A DNA stretch of 35,637 nucleotides, from contig DXJL01000181.1 in the NCBI GenBank assembly GCA_019057635.1, positions 1-35,637 of the forward strand, written 5' to 3'. Under the pieces are notes generated by a model. The model did not search any database and was not told the DNA's origin. It saw nothing but the letters and a program-made list of their open reading frames with translations. The translations under genes and the position numbers were made by a program. The first letter of the stretch is position 1; every line of letters begins with the position of its first letter. The stretch comes from Candidatus Heimdallarchaeota archaeon (lineage in GTDB: Archaea; Asgardarchaeota; Heimdallarchaeia; Hodarchaeales; Hodarchaeaceae). Shown here piece by piece: positions 1-8,171 of this stretch.

Positions 1-1296
1 ACACACAGTTCTCAAGAAGTAAATAGCCAAAATGATGGAATAGAAGTATTAATTGGCGGTTGGATACAACAAATACGTGATAAAGGGCGTTTAATGTTTC
101 TAACATTGCGTGATCCTTCAGGTATTTGTCAGGTTACACTTCATCAGAAGAGCGTAAGCGAAGAAGTGTGGGAAACGTGTAAAACATTGACTCTTGAATC
201 TGTAGTATCAATTCAGGGGAAAGTTAAATCGGATTCCCGATCCAAGTTAGGAGCGGAATTGACTCCTATTGCAGTAATCATACATGCAATAGCTGAGCCA
301 AAAGTTCCAATAGATTTAACTAAAAAGAAAACTAAGATGGATATTGATACTGTTTTTTCATATAGAGAAATATCCATACGAGATCCAGATGTTGTAGCCG
401 TATTAAAATTGAAAAGCCTTATTGCTCAAGCAACACGAACATTCTTTCAGCAAAAAGGATTTACAGAAATTTTCACACCTTTTATCTTAACAGCATCCAC
501 CGAAGGGGGAGCAGAACAATTTAAATTGGATTACTTTGATCAACCTGCAGTATTAGCACAATCATGTCAATTTTATAAGCAAGCTGCTCTTTCTAGCCAT
601 GATAAGGTGTTTGGGATCCTTCCCTCATGGCGAGCTGAAAAATCTCATACACCCAAGCATATGACTGAATTTTGGCAGGTTGAGAATGAGATCGCATTTG
701 CAACAGAAAAAGAAATCATGCAAGTCCAAGAAGACCTAATAGCCTTTGTTTTCTCTGAAATTGTACGTAAAGGAGAAGATCAGCTCACTCAATTGAATCG
801 AGAGATTTCTGTTCCAAAAACTCCTTTTAAAAAGATCACTTTCAAAGAAGCAAAACAGATGATCTTGGATATGGACATTGAAGAAGAAACTGACGAGGAT
901 TTTGGAGCAACAGGAGAAACTGCACTATCCAAATCGGTTAATGAACCATTTTTCATAACAGAATTTCCCGTGCATTTACGGGGAATGTATTATGCGGTAA
1001 ATCCAACGAACTCAGAACTGACACGTTCATTGGATTTAATGGCTCCAGAGGGATTTGGTGAACTTTCCAGTGGAGGTCAGAGAGTAGCACAATACAAGGT
1101 TTTAGAAGAACGAATAACAAGTCAGGGTTTTGAAGTTTCTAAATTTGAATGGTACCTTCGGATGTTTAGATTTGGTATGCCTCCACACGCAGGTTTTGGA
1201 TTAGGTTTTGAGCGATTAGTAAGATGGATAGCGAACTTATCACATGTTAGAGAAGCTAGCATGTTTCCACGCACCCCAGACATATACAGACCCTAA
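1..1296 (+). CDS. asnS: Asparaginyl-tRNA synthetase, archaeal type (5' end outside window)
   Basis: This class IIb synthetase would charge tRNA with asparagine. The frame is open from base 1, so the start lies upstream; the first internal ATG at 94 is inside the OB fold. Visible order: N-terminal OB-fold anticodon-binding domain (VLIGGWIQQIRDKGR onward), then the catalytic core with motif 2 (WRAEKSHTPKHMTEFW), the AsnRS-type block LDLMAPEGFGELSSGGQR, and motif 3 (GFGLGFERLVRW) near the end. The MAPEGFGE and EFWQVE blocks match what I recall of archaeal AsnRS and differ from AspRS. QFYKQ and the REASMFPRTP ending are closer to AspRS, so specificity is inferred. It ends two bases before the convergent nucleotidyltransferase gene. 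Confidence 0.85.
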   Translation, partial: THSSQEVNSQNDGIEVLIGGWIQQIRDKGRLMFLTLRDPSGICQVTLHQKSVSEEVWETCKTLTLESVVSIQGKVKSDSRSKLGAELTPIAVIIHAIAEPKVPIDLTKKKTKMDIDTVFSYREISIRDPDVVAVLKLKSLIAQATRTFFQQKGFTEIFTPFILTASTEGGAEQFKLDYFDQPAVLAQSCQFYKQAALSSHDKVFGILPSWRAEKSHTPKHMTEFWQVENEIAFATEKEIMQVQEDLIAFVFSEIVRKGEDQLTQLNREISVPKTPFKKITFKEAKQMILDMDIEEETDEDFGATGETALSKSVNEPFFITEFPVHLRGMYYAVNPTNSELTRSLDLMAPEGFGELSSGGQRVAQYKVLEERITSQGFEVSKFEWYLRMFRFGMPPHAGFGLGFERLVRWIANLSHVREASMFPRTPDIYRP

Positions 1297-1309
1297 AATC
1301 ATGATTTTA
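1294..1309. terminator. 16-bp perfect palindrome over two convergent stop codons
   Basis: TAAAATCATGATTTTA reads the same on both strands. It contains the asnS TAA (1294-1296) and the opposing TGA (1299-1301). Possible bidirectional terminator; the AT-rich arms make the hairpin weak. Confidence 0.4.
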
Positions 1310-2111
1310 CTTTCAGTAGTTGCATTATTTTATGATGTAGACTGAAAATAAAGAGGGGGGCCAATAATAATAAGAAATTGTCTGGTTTTTGTGTCTGACG
1401 GAAATTTAGAAAAGCAGAAAGGAGTCGCTTTTCAGAAGTAGAAGCATTTCGAGCATATTCACTACAGATCATGGGGAGAGAAGTATTGGGAAGATTCGAG
1501 TAGTTCTTCCAGGTAAAAAGACTCCATTTAACCGCTTCCATTGCAAATTGTGTCATTGAACTCATTATAAAACTCAAGCTAATAGCACCTAGGCTTAAGA
1601 GAAGATTCATAGAAAAGGACCTAAGGACATCAGAAAATTGCATAGAGGCATCTTCTTTACTCCCTGCAAATATTTCCTCTCCCCAGATGATTTTGTGTCT
1701 TTGTTGCAAGGATATCCAAACAGATGTCTTGGGGGCAAATAAAAACGCCATTAAAGGATTGACTCCAAAAACACCTGTGAAATTTCTAGTTGTAAAATCA
1801 GAATGACGACAAATAAATAAATTTATGAACATTCCTGTCGCATTTTGTAGTCCTTTCCTAAAAAGATCATAAAAAGAATTCTTAGTAGGTTTAAATTGGG
1901 CTTCAATCCCCAATAATTCACGATTAATTTTGTTGAAAATTGGAATTGGACAAGTATCCTTGATGATGATCAATAAGTCTACATCTGTTGAATGAGTTTG
2001 ATCTCCTTGGTTATCCGCTAATGATCCAAATAGAATTATTGAAACTAGCTCAGAACTATAATATCGTGTCAAATAAGTCTTAACAGCCAGCAGATATTCT
2101 TTATCTTTCAT
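1299..2111 (-). CDS. Nucleotidyltransferase-domain protein
   Basis: The N-terminal third is a minimal nucleotidyltransferase (MNT, pol-beta-like) domain: FGSLADNQGD followed by STDVDLLII, giving the GS...DxD metal-binding signature. The remaining ~170 residues are helical and hydrophobic (around SLGAISLSFIMSSM), resembling the helper all-alpha or HEPN-like domains that accompany such transferases; no clear HEPN Rx4-6H was identified. I chose the ATG at 2111 because GGGT lies six bases upstream; a GTG at 2129 is in frame. No toxin/antitoxin partner is adjacent. The substrate is unknown; related proteins adenylylate proteins or nucleotides. Confidence 0.65.
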   Translation of the reverse strand: MKDKEYLLAVKTYLTRYYSSELVSIILFGSLADNQGDQTHSTDVDLLIIIKDTCPIPIFNKINRELLGIEAQFKPTKNSFYDLFRKGLQNATGMFINLFICRHSDFTTRNFTGVFGVNPLMAFLFAPKTSVWISLQQRHKIIWGEEIFAGSKEDASMQFSDVLRSFSMNLLLSLGAISLSFIMSSMTQFAMEAVKWSLFTWKNYSNLPNTSLPMICSEYARNASTSEKRLLSAFLNFRQTQKPDNFLLLLAPLFIFSLHHKIMQLLKVKS

Positions 2112-2215
2112 GTGTTTACCCAAAATCACTCAGAATAGTGAAAAACATCAAGTCTGTTAAATCCTCCTCAAAAGATTCTTAAATAGTCTAGCGAACTCAG
2201 TGATGGTGGTCGATC

Positions 2216-2878
2216 TTGATTAATTTTGAGAGTGTAAGCATTCAATGGTTAGGACATGCTGGATTTCTCCTGACAGATTCAGCTAATCAAAAAGTTTGTA
2301 TTGATCCTTTTCAAGTTGAAGGATCATCTTATGATTCTGTTGATATTATCATCAGCACACATGAACATGGAGATCATTGTAGTATAGAAGACATAAAGAA
2401 ATTTATATCTCCTGAAACGGAAGTAATTGGTATTGCGATGGCGAAGGAACAATTAACTACACTTAATTGCAAAAAAGCTCATTTTGTCAAACCGGGAGAT
2501 AATATTACTGTTAAAGGAATAGAGTTTAATATAGTTCCAGCATACAACATTAACAAATTTCGATCCGAAGGAGTTCCTTTTCATCCGAAAGAAGACAAAA
2601 AAATTGGTGTAGTTGTTCATATGGATGGACACAAAATTTACCATGCAGGTGATACAGATAATATTCCTGAAATGAATAATATCAAACCAGATGTAGCGCT
2701 TCTTCCAGTGAGTGGTACATATGTAATGACCGTTTCAGAAGCGCTAGAAGCAACAAAAATTTTACAGCCTAAATTAGTAGTTCCAATGCATTATGGAGCA
2801 ATTGTTGGAGATCAATCCATGGCTGAAAAATTTAAAGAGATGGCCAATACATCGGTAGAAATTCCAACAATAGGTTGA
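2216..2878 (+). CDS. Metallo-beta-lactamase-fold hydrolase (UPF0173-like)
   Basis: A 220-residue single-domain MBL-fold protein. The core motif THEHGDH sits at residues 48-54, with further ligands expected in YHAGDTDN and PMHYGA. The opening LGHAGFLL resembles the UPF0173/YtkL branch, whose substrates are mostly unknown. The TTG start is preceded by GGTGGT and an in-frame TGA at 2201-2203, so little freedom remains upstream. It starts divergently from the nucleotidyltransferase gene with about 100 bases between them. Zinc-dependent hydrolase activity is inferred from the motif. Confidence 0.8.
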   Translation: MINFESVSIQWLGHAGFLLTDSANQKVCIDPFQVEGSSYDSVDIIISTHEHGDHCSIEDIKKFISPETEVIGIAMAKEQLTTLNCKKAHFVKPGDNITVKGIEFNIVPAYNINKFRSEGVPFHPKEDKKIGVVVHMDGHKIYHAGDTDNIPEMNNIKPDVALLPVSGTYVMTVSEALEATKILQPKLVVPMHYGAIVGDQSMAEKFKEMANTSVEIPTIG

Positions 2879-2922
2879 AAATACTATTCATTAAATCCTA
2901 GGTATCGCGTTGTTGTTTTCAA

Positions 2923-2960
2923 TTAGATGGATATTCTTTCTGTCAGCACTTGCCATCTAA
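2923..2960. terminator. 8-bp inverted repeat downstream of the MBL gene
   Basis: TTAGATGG at 2923-2930 pairs with CCATCTAA at 2953-2960 across a 22-base loop, 45 bases after the MBL stop, and a T-run follows near 2975. Terminator or operator. The 260-base gap 2879-3138 also holds an ATG-initiated 45-codon frame (2927-3064) whose end, LVKSIQKARKLGVTVRI, looks protein-like, but it has no ribosome site. Confidence 0.35.
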
Positions 2961-3057
2961 ATACAAGTTATCCTCGTTTTTCCAGCTCTGATTTTTCAGA
3001 AATGGAGAGATTGGTAAAATCAATCCAAAAAGCTAGAAAATTGGGGGTGACAGTTAG

Positions 3058-3069
3058 GATATAATTTAA
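3058..3069 (+). promoter_or_regulatory. TATA-like element before archease-rtcB
   Basis: GGATATAATTTA about 70 bases before the archease start is the most TATA-like stretch in this gap. It would put the transcript start near 3090. It is judged by eye only. Confidence 0.3.
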
Positions 3070-3138
3070 GGATAGAACGTTCTAGTCTTAGTAAATAAAT
3101 CCTTTTCAAGAATTGGAAAAACAGGGATTCCTACCCTA

Positions 3139-3585
3139 ATGGTGGTGGTTATTATCTCATATCGTTTAATAGAAGATATTGCAATTGCTGATGCCTGTTT
3201 TGATCTATTCGGCAATTCTCTAGAGGAATTGTTTCATGCTGGTTTCCTTGCATTAATGGAAACTAGTGTTGAAGTACACACCATTAAGGAAATTATTGAA
3301 AAGAATATCACACTCGAACATCAAAACCTAGAACAATTATTATTTGGATTCCTCGAAGAATTAATATTTCTAAAAGACGCAGAATTTCTCATATTTAAGA
3401 AGTGTGAGCTTTCAATAAATCTAATTCCAGAAACTTCTTTATACACTCTTTCCGCTAATGTAACAGGACAGGAGTTTAATGATGAAGTAAGTACTATTAC
3501 GGATGTGAAAGCAATAACTTTCTACCAACTCTTTGTAAGACAGAATGAGAATGGTTGGGAAGCTCGAGTTACCTTTGATTTATAA
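3139..3585 (+). CDS. Archease, activator of RtcB
   Basis: Archease drives multiple-turnover guanylylation of RtcB ligase. Recognised by the 148-residue length, the SLEELFHAGFLAL segment, the NLEQLLFGFLEELIFL block, VKAITFYQLFV, and the C-terminal WEARVTFDL with its conserved terminal Asp. The usual EHTAD near the N terminus reads IAIAD here, keeping the Asp but losing E-H-T. The ATG is followed by two in-frame GTG codons (3142, 3145), so the exact start is uncertain. It lies 14 bases before rtcB in the same direction, matching the well-known archease-rtcB pairing. Confidence 0.88.
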   Translation: MVVVIISYRLIEDIAIADACFDLFGNSLEELFHAGFLALMETSVEVHTIKEIIEKNITLEHQNLEQLLFGFLEELIFLKDAEFLIFKKCELSINLIPETSLYTLSANVTGQEFNDEVSTITDVKAITFYQLFVRQNENGWEARVTFDL

Positions 3586-3599
3586 CAAAGTCTTAAGAA

Positions 3600-5066
3600 A
3601 TGGGTGCGAAAATGTCAGTCAAGGATCACGCAGTTAAAATTGATGAATATACTCATGAAATTCCTAAAAAATCAGATTTAGGAATGAATGCTCCAGTTAA
3701 GATATATGGAAACCCCTCTATATATAAAATGCTAGATAGAGGAGTTTTTCAGCAAATAATTAATGTTAGTAAACTTCCTGGGTTGGTTGGTCATGCTATG
3801 ACAATGCCAGATGCCCATTGGGGATATGGATTCCCCATTGGGGGTGTTGCGGCATTTGATGTTAATAAAGGGGTAATTAGTCCTGGGGGAATTGGATTTG
3901 ACATCAATTGTGGAATACGAATGATTACCACAAATCTGACAGTCGCGGAAGTGAAGCCGAAGATTCGTGAACTCATCAATACTCTGTACGATCTAATTCC
4001 TGCTGGGGTTGGAAAAAAGGGATCTGTACCACTTTCTATGCAGCAATTTCGTGATGTCGCAGAAAAAGGGACTGAATGGTGTATTGAGAATGGATATGGG
4101 TGGGATGAAGATTTAGAAAAACAAGAGAATAATGGTTGTCTTACTGCTGCTGATTTTAGCGTTGTAAGTGATAAAGCTAAATCAAGAGGGATTAAACAAC
4201 TAGGTACTCTTGGTTCAGGTAATCACTACTGCGAAGTTCAAACGGTTAACCAAATATTTGATCCAGATACTGCTAAGATAATGGGTGTAAGAGATAAAGA
4301 TCAAGTGGTCGTTATGGTCCACTGTGGATCAAGAGGCTTTGGCCACCAAATTGCCTCGGACTACTTACGTGAGTTTCTGAACAAAATGGAGACTAAATGG
4401 AATATTCCAATTTATGAAAAGGAGTTGTCTGCAGCCCCAATTAATAGCAAAGAGGGACAGAATTATCTGAAAGCAATGTCTGCAGCTGCAAACTTTGGAT
4501 TTGCTAATCGTCAGGTTATCATGTCCCATGTAAGAAAGGGATTTGAACAAATCTTCGGTAGAACTGCTGAAGATATGGAAATGAATTTAGTTTATGATGT
4601 TGCTCACAATATTGCAAAACAGGAAGAATATTTAATTGATGGAAAGTCTCGTCAAGTCATCGTTCACCGAAAAGGAGCAACAAGATCTTTTGGGCCAAAT
4701 TCAAAAGATATTCCAAGTATATATAAATCTGTAGGTCAACCAGTCATTTTGGGAGGTAGTATGGAAACGGGTTCGTATCTTCTTGCTGGAACTGAAGCTG
4801 CAATGAGAAATTCATTCGGATCTACTGCTCATGGATCAGGAAGAACAATGTCTCGATCTAAAGCCAAGAAAAAGATCAAGGGACACGTATTACGTAGTCA
4901 GATGGAAGCAAAAGGTATCTATGTACGTGCTGCATCGATGGCTGGACTAGCGGAAGAAGCTGGCTTTGCTTATAAGAATATCAACGATGTTATCGACTCT
5001 ATTCATGGCGCTGATTTATCTAGGAAAATCGCACAACTAGTTCCCATCGGAAATATTAAGGGGTAA
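3600..5066 (+). CDS. rtcB: RNA-splicing ligase RtcB
   Basis: This ligase joins 2',3'-cyclic phosphate and 5'-hydroxyl RNA ends with GTP and Mn2+, completing archaeal tRNA splicing. Key residues visible: D101 and C104 (GFDINCG), N208-H209 (GSGNHY), H241 (MVHCGSRGFGHQ), H336 (DVAHN), and H411 in HGSGRTMSR, which is the guanylylated histidine. At 488 residues it is the full archaeal length and has no intein. An alternative ATG at 3612 would drop four residues. It is the second gene of the archease operon. Confidence 0.96.
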   Translation: MGAKMSVKDHAVKIDEYTHEIPKKSDLGMNAPVKIYGNPSIYKMLDRGVFQQIINVSKLPGLVGHAMTMPDAHWGYGFPIGGVAAFDVNKGVISPGGIGFDINCGIRMITTNLTVAEVKPKIRELINTLYDLIPAGVGKKGSVPLSMQQFRDVAEKGTEWCIENGYGWDEDLEKQENNGCLTAADFSVVSDKAKSRGIKQLGTLGSGNHYCEVQTVNQIFDPDTAKIMGVRDKDQVVVMVHCGSRGFGHQIASDYLREFLNKMETKWNIPIYEKELSAAPINSKEGQNYLKAMSAAANFGFANRQVIMSHVRKGFEQIFGRTAEDMEMNLVYDVAHNIAKQEEYLIDGKSRQVIVHRKGATRSFGPNSKDIPSIYKSVGQPVILGGSMETGSYLLAGTEAAMRNSFGSTAHGSGRTMSRSKAKKKIKGHVLRSQMEAKGIYVRAASMAGLAEEAGFAYKNINDVIDSIHGADLSRKIAQLVPIGNIKG

Positions 5067-5091
5067 ATAATTAAAAATAAAAAAAAGAGGG

Positions 5092-5107
5092 AGACCCAAA
5101 CGGGTCT
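5092..5107 (-). terminator. GC-rich hairpin plus T-run ending the surface-protein gene
   Basis: AGACCC (5092-5097), loop AAAC, GGGTCT (5102-5107). On the minus strand the hairpin begins at the TAG stop of the 5106-6956 gene and is followed by CCCTCTTTTTTTTA. It looks like an intrinsic terminator and is the most classical one in the window. Confidence 0.6.
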
Positions 5108-6956
5108 AAGAACGGCGACGACGCGTAGCAACAGATAAAACAGGAATAGCAACGAATAACGCTAAGAATTCAAACCCTGGAATGGAACCTGTGGGTTCAT
5201 CGGTAGCTTCACTTCCACTGCCTGCAAGTACTGCATATGCGGGGTCGTGTAGAATTTCTTTACCTTCCCATTTGGGGTAGGAGATAGAATAGAGATACGT
5301 TTTTCGTGAGGTACCTGCTCGCATAATACGAATCATGTCAGCTTCAGATGATATAGAACCGTAAGCAACATCGATTAAATTCATTGGTATTAGTTGTCCG
5401 ACCGCGGTTTCCCAGGATTGTTGATTCCATAAATATGGTATATCATCTAATCGAATTTCCGCAAATTCGGCAGTTGAATCTGAAAATCTAAAGCGAGAAA
5501 TCCTTGTAGAATTCTCATTGTCAGGAGCTACATCTATGTTATTTTCATCTCTCCACTGGATAGTTCTCTTCATTTGAGCATCAAACACAGTTGTTCCCAT
5601 TAGTTGATTGAGACTTAACCCGACTAAATCAGCGGAATTACTCCATTCACCAATAATATAATCGAATTTGAGATCAACACGTCCTAGATCATTGTCAACT
5701 TCAAAATGAAATAGTGTTGAGACTTCATCGATTGTATGTAGGTCATTAGTGGAAACATTGAACAAGGAAATATCTTGATTTCTTTCCAACGGTTGAAGGT
5801 ATCCTGAAACATCAGTAAAGTTTGATCCAAACTCTAATACATTTTCAGTAGTTGTGGGTCGACTGTATGAACGGTCGGTAATATCTTTCATATCAAATCT
5901 ATAGAGGGCTTCATCTCCGATCGTAGGATAGGCAATACTATTGTCTGCTAGACCGACCTTGTTTACTCCGAGATCCATGTAACCATTTTCATTTGTATCA
6001 TTGTACACCAATGTACCCAGCAAATGATGCTCTAAGTAGGTATAATCATACTCCGTAACAATGAGATTATTTTCGATTCGTGTAAGGTCAAGTTTATCGA
6101 TTCTTAGCTGAGAAATCTCAAACGTACCTCTTTCAAGAATTTTGGGTTCAGCTAGTGTCGCTGATAGATTTTGTGATGGAGCTGAAAGAGCACTCATTAT
6201 GTTAATATTGGGTACTCTGAATAGATATTGAAGCTCCCTTCGGTAAGATAATTGTTCAATGAATTTTCTGAGAAGTTCCCCAGAAGACTCATCTTCATAT
6301 TGCCATCGGTTCATAATTTGGTACGAGCCAGTGACCTTATCCTGGACAAGTGACATAAAGACATTTGTTAGAATCTCATCTCCAGTGAAAGGCTGAGAGG
6401 ACACAGTACCATTATCCCTGATGGTCTCAAAAGTATCTAAAACACTTCGATCTTTATCGTAAAGGATTGTAACGGCTTTTCGATTGTGATAACTGTTAAT
6501 CACTGCATCTGAAGTAATTTTATTATAAATGCTAATCTCTGTATGGTTACCGAGCTGATTCAGAAGCATTTGCATGAATGTTAAAGTTCCTTGTTCAATA
6601 GAACCATCAGTTTTCATTCGTTCGACAGATTTATTAACCAGAAATTTAATTGCACTAAGATTTAGTGCAATATTTCTTTCTACAGAATCTTTCTTAGCAT
6701 AAGTATAACCACCTTCACTATTATACACCCCATAATATACATTGTCGGGTGTAAAGTTAGCACTTTCCATACCCCGCATTAATCCAAGGATATTTCTATG
6801 CAATAAACCTTGCAAGGTTCCATCTGGACGAGACACAGGAATTGGAGTATTGGTTAACTGGCTTGACACTGCAGTACTTGGAATGAGTACGATTCCAAGC
6901 ATTAGTATAGCAGAAGTAATTGCTATCATACTTTTCTTTGAGTTGAGTTTTTTCAA
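5106..6956 (-). CDS. Large secreted surface protein with PGF-type C-terminal anchor
   Basis: Not a family I can name. From the chosen TTG (KKLNSKKSMIAITSAILMLG) it has a classic signal peptide, a ~560-residue extracellular body, and a C-terminal SIPGFEFLALFVAIPVL followed by TRRRRS: the PGF-hydrophobic-basic pattern of archaeal sorting signals. A calcium-loop-like DTNENGYMD is encoded at 5973-5999. The TTG at 6956 is preferred because GGTGAT lies seven bases upstream; ATGs at 6971 and 7034 would add residues before the signal peptide. It is last in a minus-strand cluster with a second exported protein and a membrane regulator. It is probably an S-layer-associated or adhesive protein; function unknown. 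Confidence 0.7.
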   Translation of the reverse strand: MKKLNSKKSMIAITSAILMLGIVLIPSTAVSSQLTNTPIPVSRPDGTLQGLLHRNILGLMRGMESANFTPDNVYYGVYNSEGGYTYAKKDSVERNIALNLSAIKFLVNKSVERMKTDGSIEQGTLTFMQMLLNQLGNHTEISIYNKITSDAVINSYHNRKAVTILYDKDRSVLDTFETIRDNGTVSSQPFTGDEILTNVFMSLVQDKVTGSYQIMNRWQYEDESSGELLRKFIEQLSYRRELQYLFRVPNINIMSALSAPSQNLSATLAEPKILERGTFEISQLRIDKLDLTRIENNLIVTEYDYTYLEHHLLGTLVYNDTNENGYMDLGVNKVGLADNSIAYPTIGDEALYRFDMKDITDRSYSRPTTTENVLEFGSNFTDVSGYLQPLERNQDISLFNVSTNDLHTIDEVSTLFHFEVDNDLGRVDLKFDYIIGEWSNSADLVGLSLNQLMGTTVFDAQMKRTIQWRDENNIDVAPDNENSTRISRFRFSDSTAEFAEIRLDDIPYLWNQQSWETAVGQLIPMNLIDVAYGSISSEADMIRIMRAGTSRKTYLYSISYPKWEGKEILHDPAYAVLAGSGSEATDEPTGSIPGFEFLALFVAIPVLSVATRRRRS

Positions 6957-7195
6957 GTGAATAATCACCATAATTATTTTGATTGATCTACTTGTATCAT
7001 ACCGAAGGGGCCTTATAGAATTCTCGTTATACATTTGTTGAAAAGTAACTAAAACAGTTAGTTAGTCAAATAACAGACAAAATAGCTAAGTATTTTTGTT
7101 TATTGGCCTAAAATCTTCTATAAATTCAACTTAATACAGCTCTTATACTTAATTCGAAATCAGACTTGATCTTAGTGATAATTTATATTTCAAAG

Positions 7196-7212
7196 GAAAT
7201 TTTCGAAATTTC
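7196..7212. terminator. Perfect dyad between the regulator and surface-protein genes
   Basis: GAAATTT-TCG-AAATTTC, two perfect 7-bp arms with a 3-base centre, 28 bases past the regulator gene's stop. Terminator for that gene, or an operator for the downstream surface gene. The rest of the 7035-7240 gap is AT-rich without an ORF. Confidence 0.35.
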
Positions 7213-7240
7213 AATAGATGTTGAATCCAGATCTATTAAT

Positions 7241-8131
7241 CTAGAAGAGACTGGAAACAAAGAAACTGAGGATACTAAAGCCATAGAGAACAATAAAAAC
7301 TGGAATCAGAGCGCGTTCAAAGCTAACTGATTTAATCACTTGAAGAAGTTGTACAAGGAATATCGCAGAAATTATCTGAAAGAAAAATAAAAGGATGATC
7401 GATATTTGAGCATTTGCTATAATGTCTGGTAGAAATGCAAAAATAAAAATGTGTTCTGACAAAAATACCAGGATCGGATACACGAATAGAGGACTGAGAG
7501 CAATTGGAATTCCAGTTAATAGCTCATATGAAAATCCTTTGATTGGACTATAATACCTCATCACAAGTTCTAATAAAATCCAAATAACAATTAATGAACT
7601 TATAGCTTCAAGAATACACCCGATTAGCCCAAAATAGAGCCCTCCATCAAAAAAAAACGGAATCATCCCTAATCTCGCAATATCAAGTATCAAAATTTGA
7701 CCTAGAACCATCAGACCAATAAAAAGTTGGAAATTCCTATTAAAGGTTTTTTTTCTCACAAATTCTCCAAATAGTTTGATTGAGAATCTTTCGGGTAAAA
7801 CTTCGTCTGTTTCATCAATTACATCTTCAGATTGATATTTTAAGTGTACAATCTCCCCAGATTTCATTATATCTATAGGTATTTTACCTAAAGGTGTCAG
7901 CAAAAATCGTTTTTCCGAATCTTGTTTAACAAGGTCTTTTAATTTCTTCACATGAAAATAAAAGGATCCTGGTTTTATTTGTAACCATTCAACTAATTCC
8001 GTATACTGAACTGGTCGATGGAAAGTTCCTAAATATTGTACGATGTCAAATCGTATTGCGTGGCCGATAGCTGCATAAATATCCTGAAGAACTTTCGTAT
8101 TCTCAAGAGTTGGAGAGCTTCTCTCAGTCAC
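7241..8131 (-). CDS. Membrane-anchored winged-helix regulator
   Basis: The N-terminal ~95 residues form an ArsR-like winged helix (DIYAAIGHAIRFDIVQYL, then YTELVEWLQIKPGSFYFHVK as recognition helix region). After a short linker there are four to six hydrophobic segments (LFIGLMVLGQILIL, YFGLIGCILEAISSLIVIW, LLTGIPIALSPLFVYPILVF, ISIILLFFFQIISAIFL, ALIPVFIVLYGFSILSFF). The DNA-binding part would be cytosolic and the regulator tethered to the membrane. The GTG at 8131 is chosen because GAGGT lies six bases upstream; a TTG at 8155 is also in frame. It sits directly after the exported-protein gene 8172-9560 and before the one at 5106, suggesting control of surface proteins, which is inference. 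Confidence 0.7.
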   Translation of the reverse strand: MTERSSPTLENTKVLQDIYAAIGHAIRFDIVQYLGTFHRPVQYTELVEWLQIKPGSFYFHVKKLKDLVKQDSEKRFLLTPLGKIPIDIMKSGEIVHLKYQSEDVIDETDEVLPERFSIKLFGEFVRKKTFNRNFQLFIGLMVLGQILILDIARLGMIPFFFDGGLYFGLIGCILEAISSLIVIWILLELVMRYYSPIKGFSYELLTGIPIALSPLFVYPILVFLSEHIFIFAFLPDIIANAQISIILLFFFQIISAIFLVQLLQVIKSVSFERALIPVFIVLYGFSILSFFVSSLF

Positions 8132-8171
8132 ATGTATACCTCTATCTTCCTGCAATTATACTAATCTATAG

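Noticed and set aside
3600..5066. Possible intein in rtcB or the rfc genes
   Set aside because: Lengths are normal and catalytic motifs are uninterrupted.
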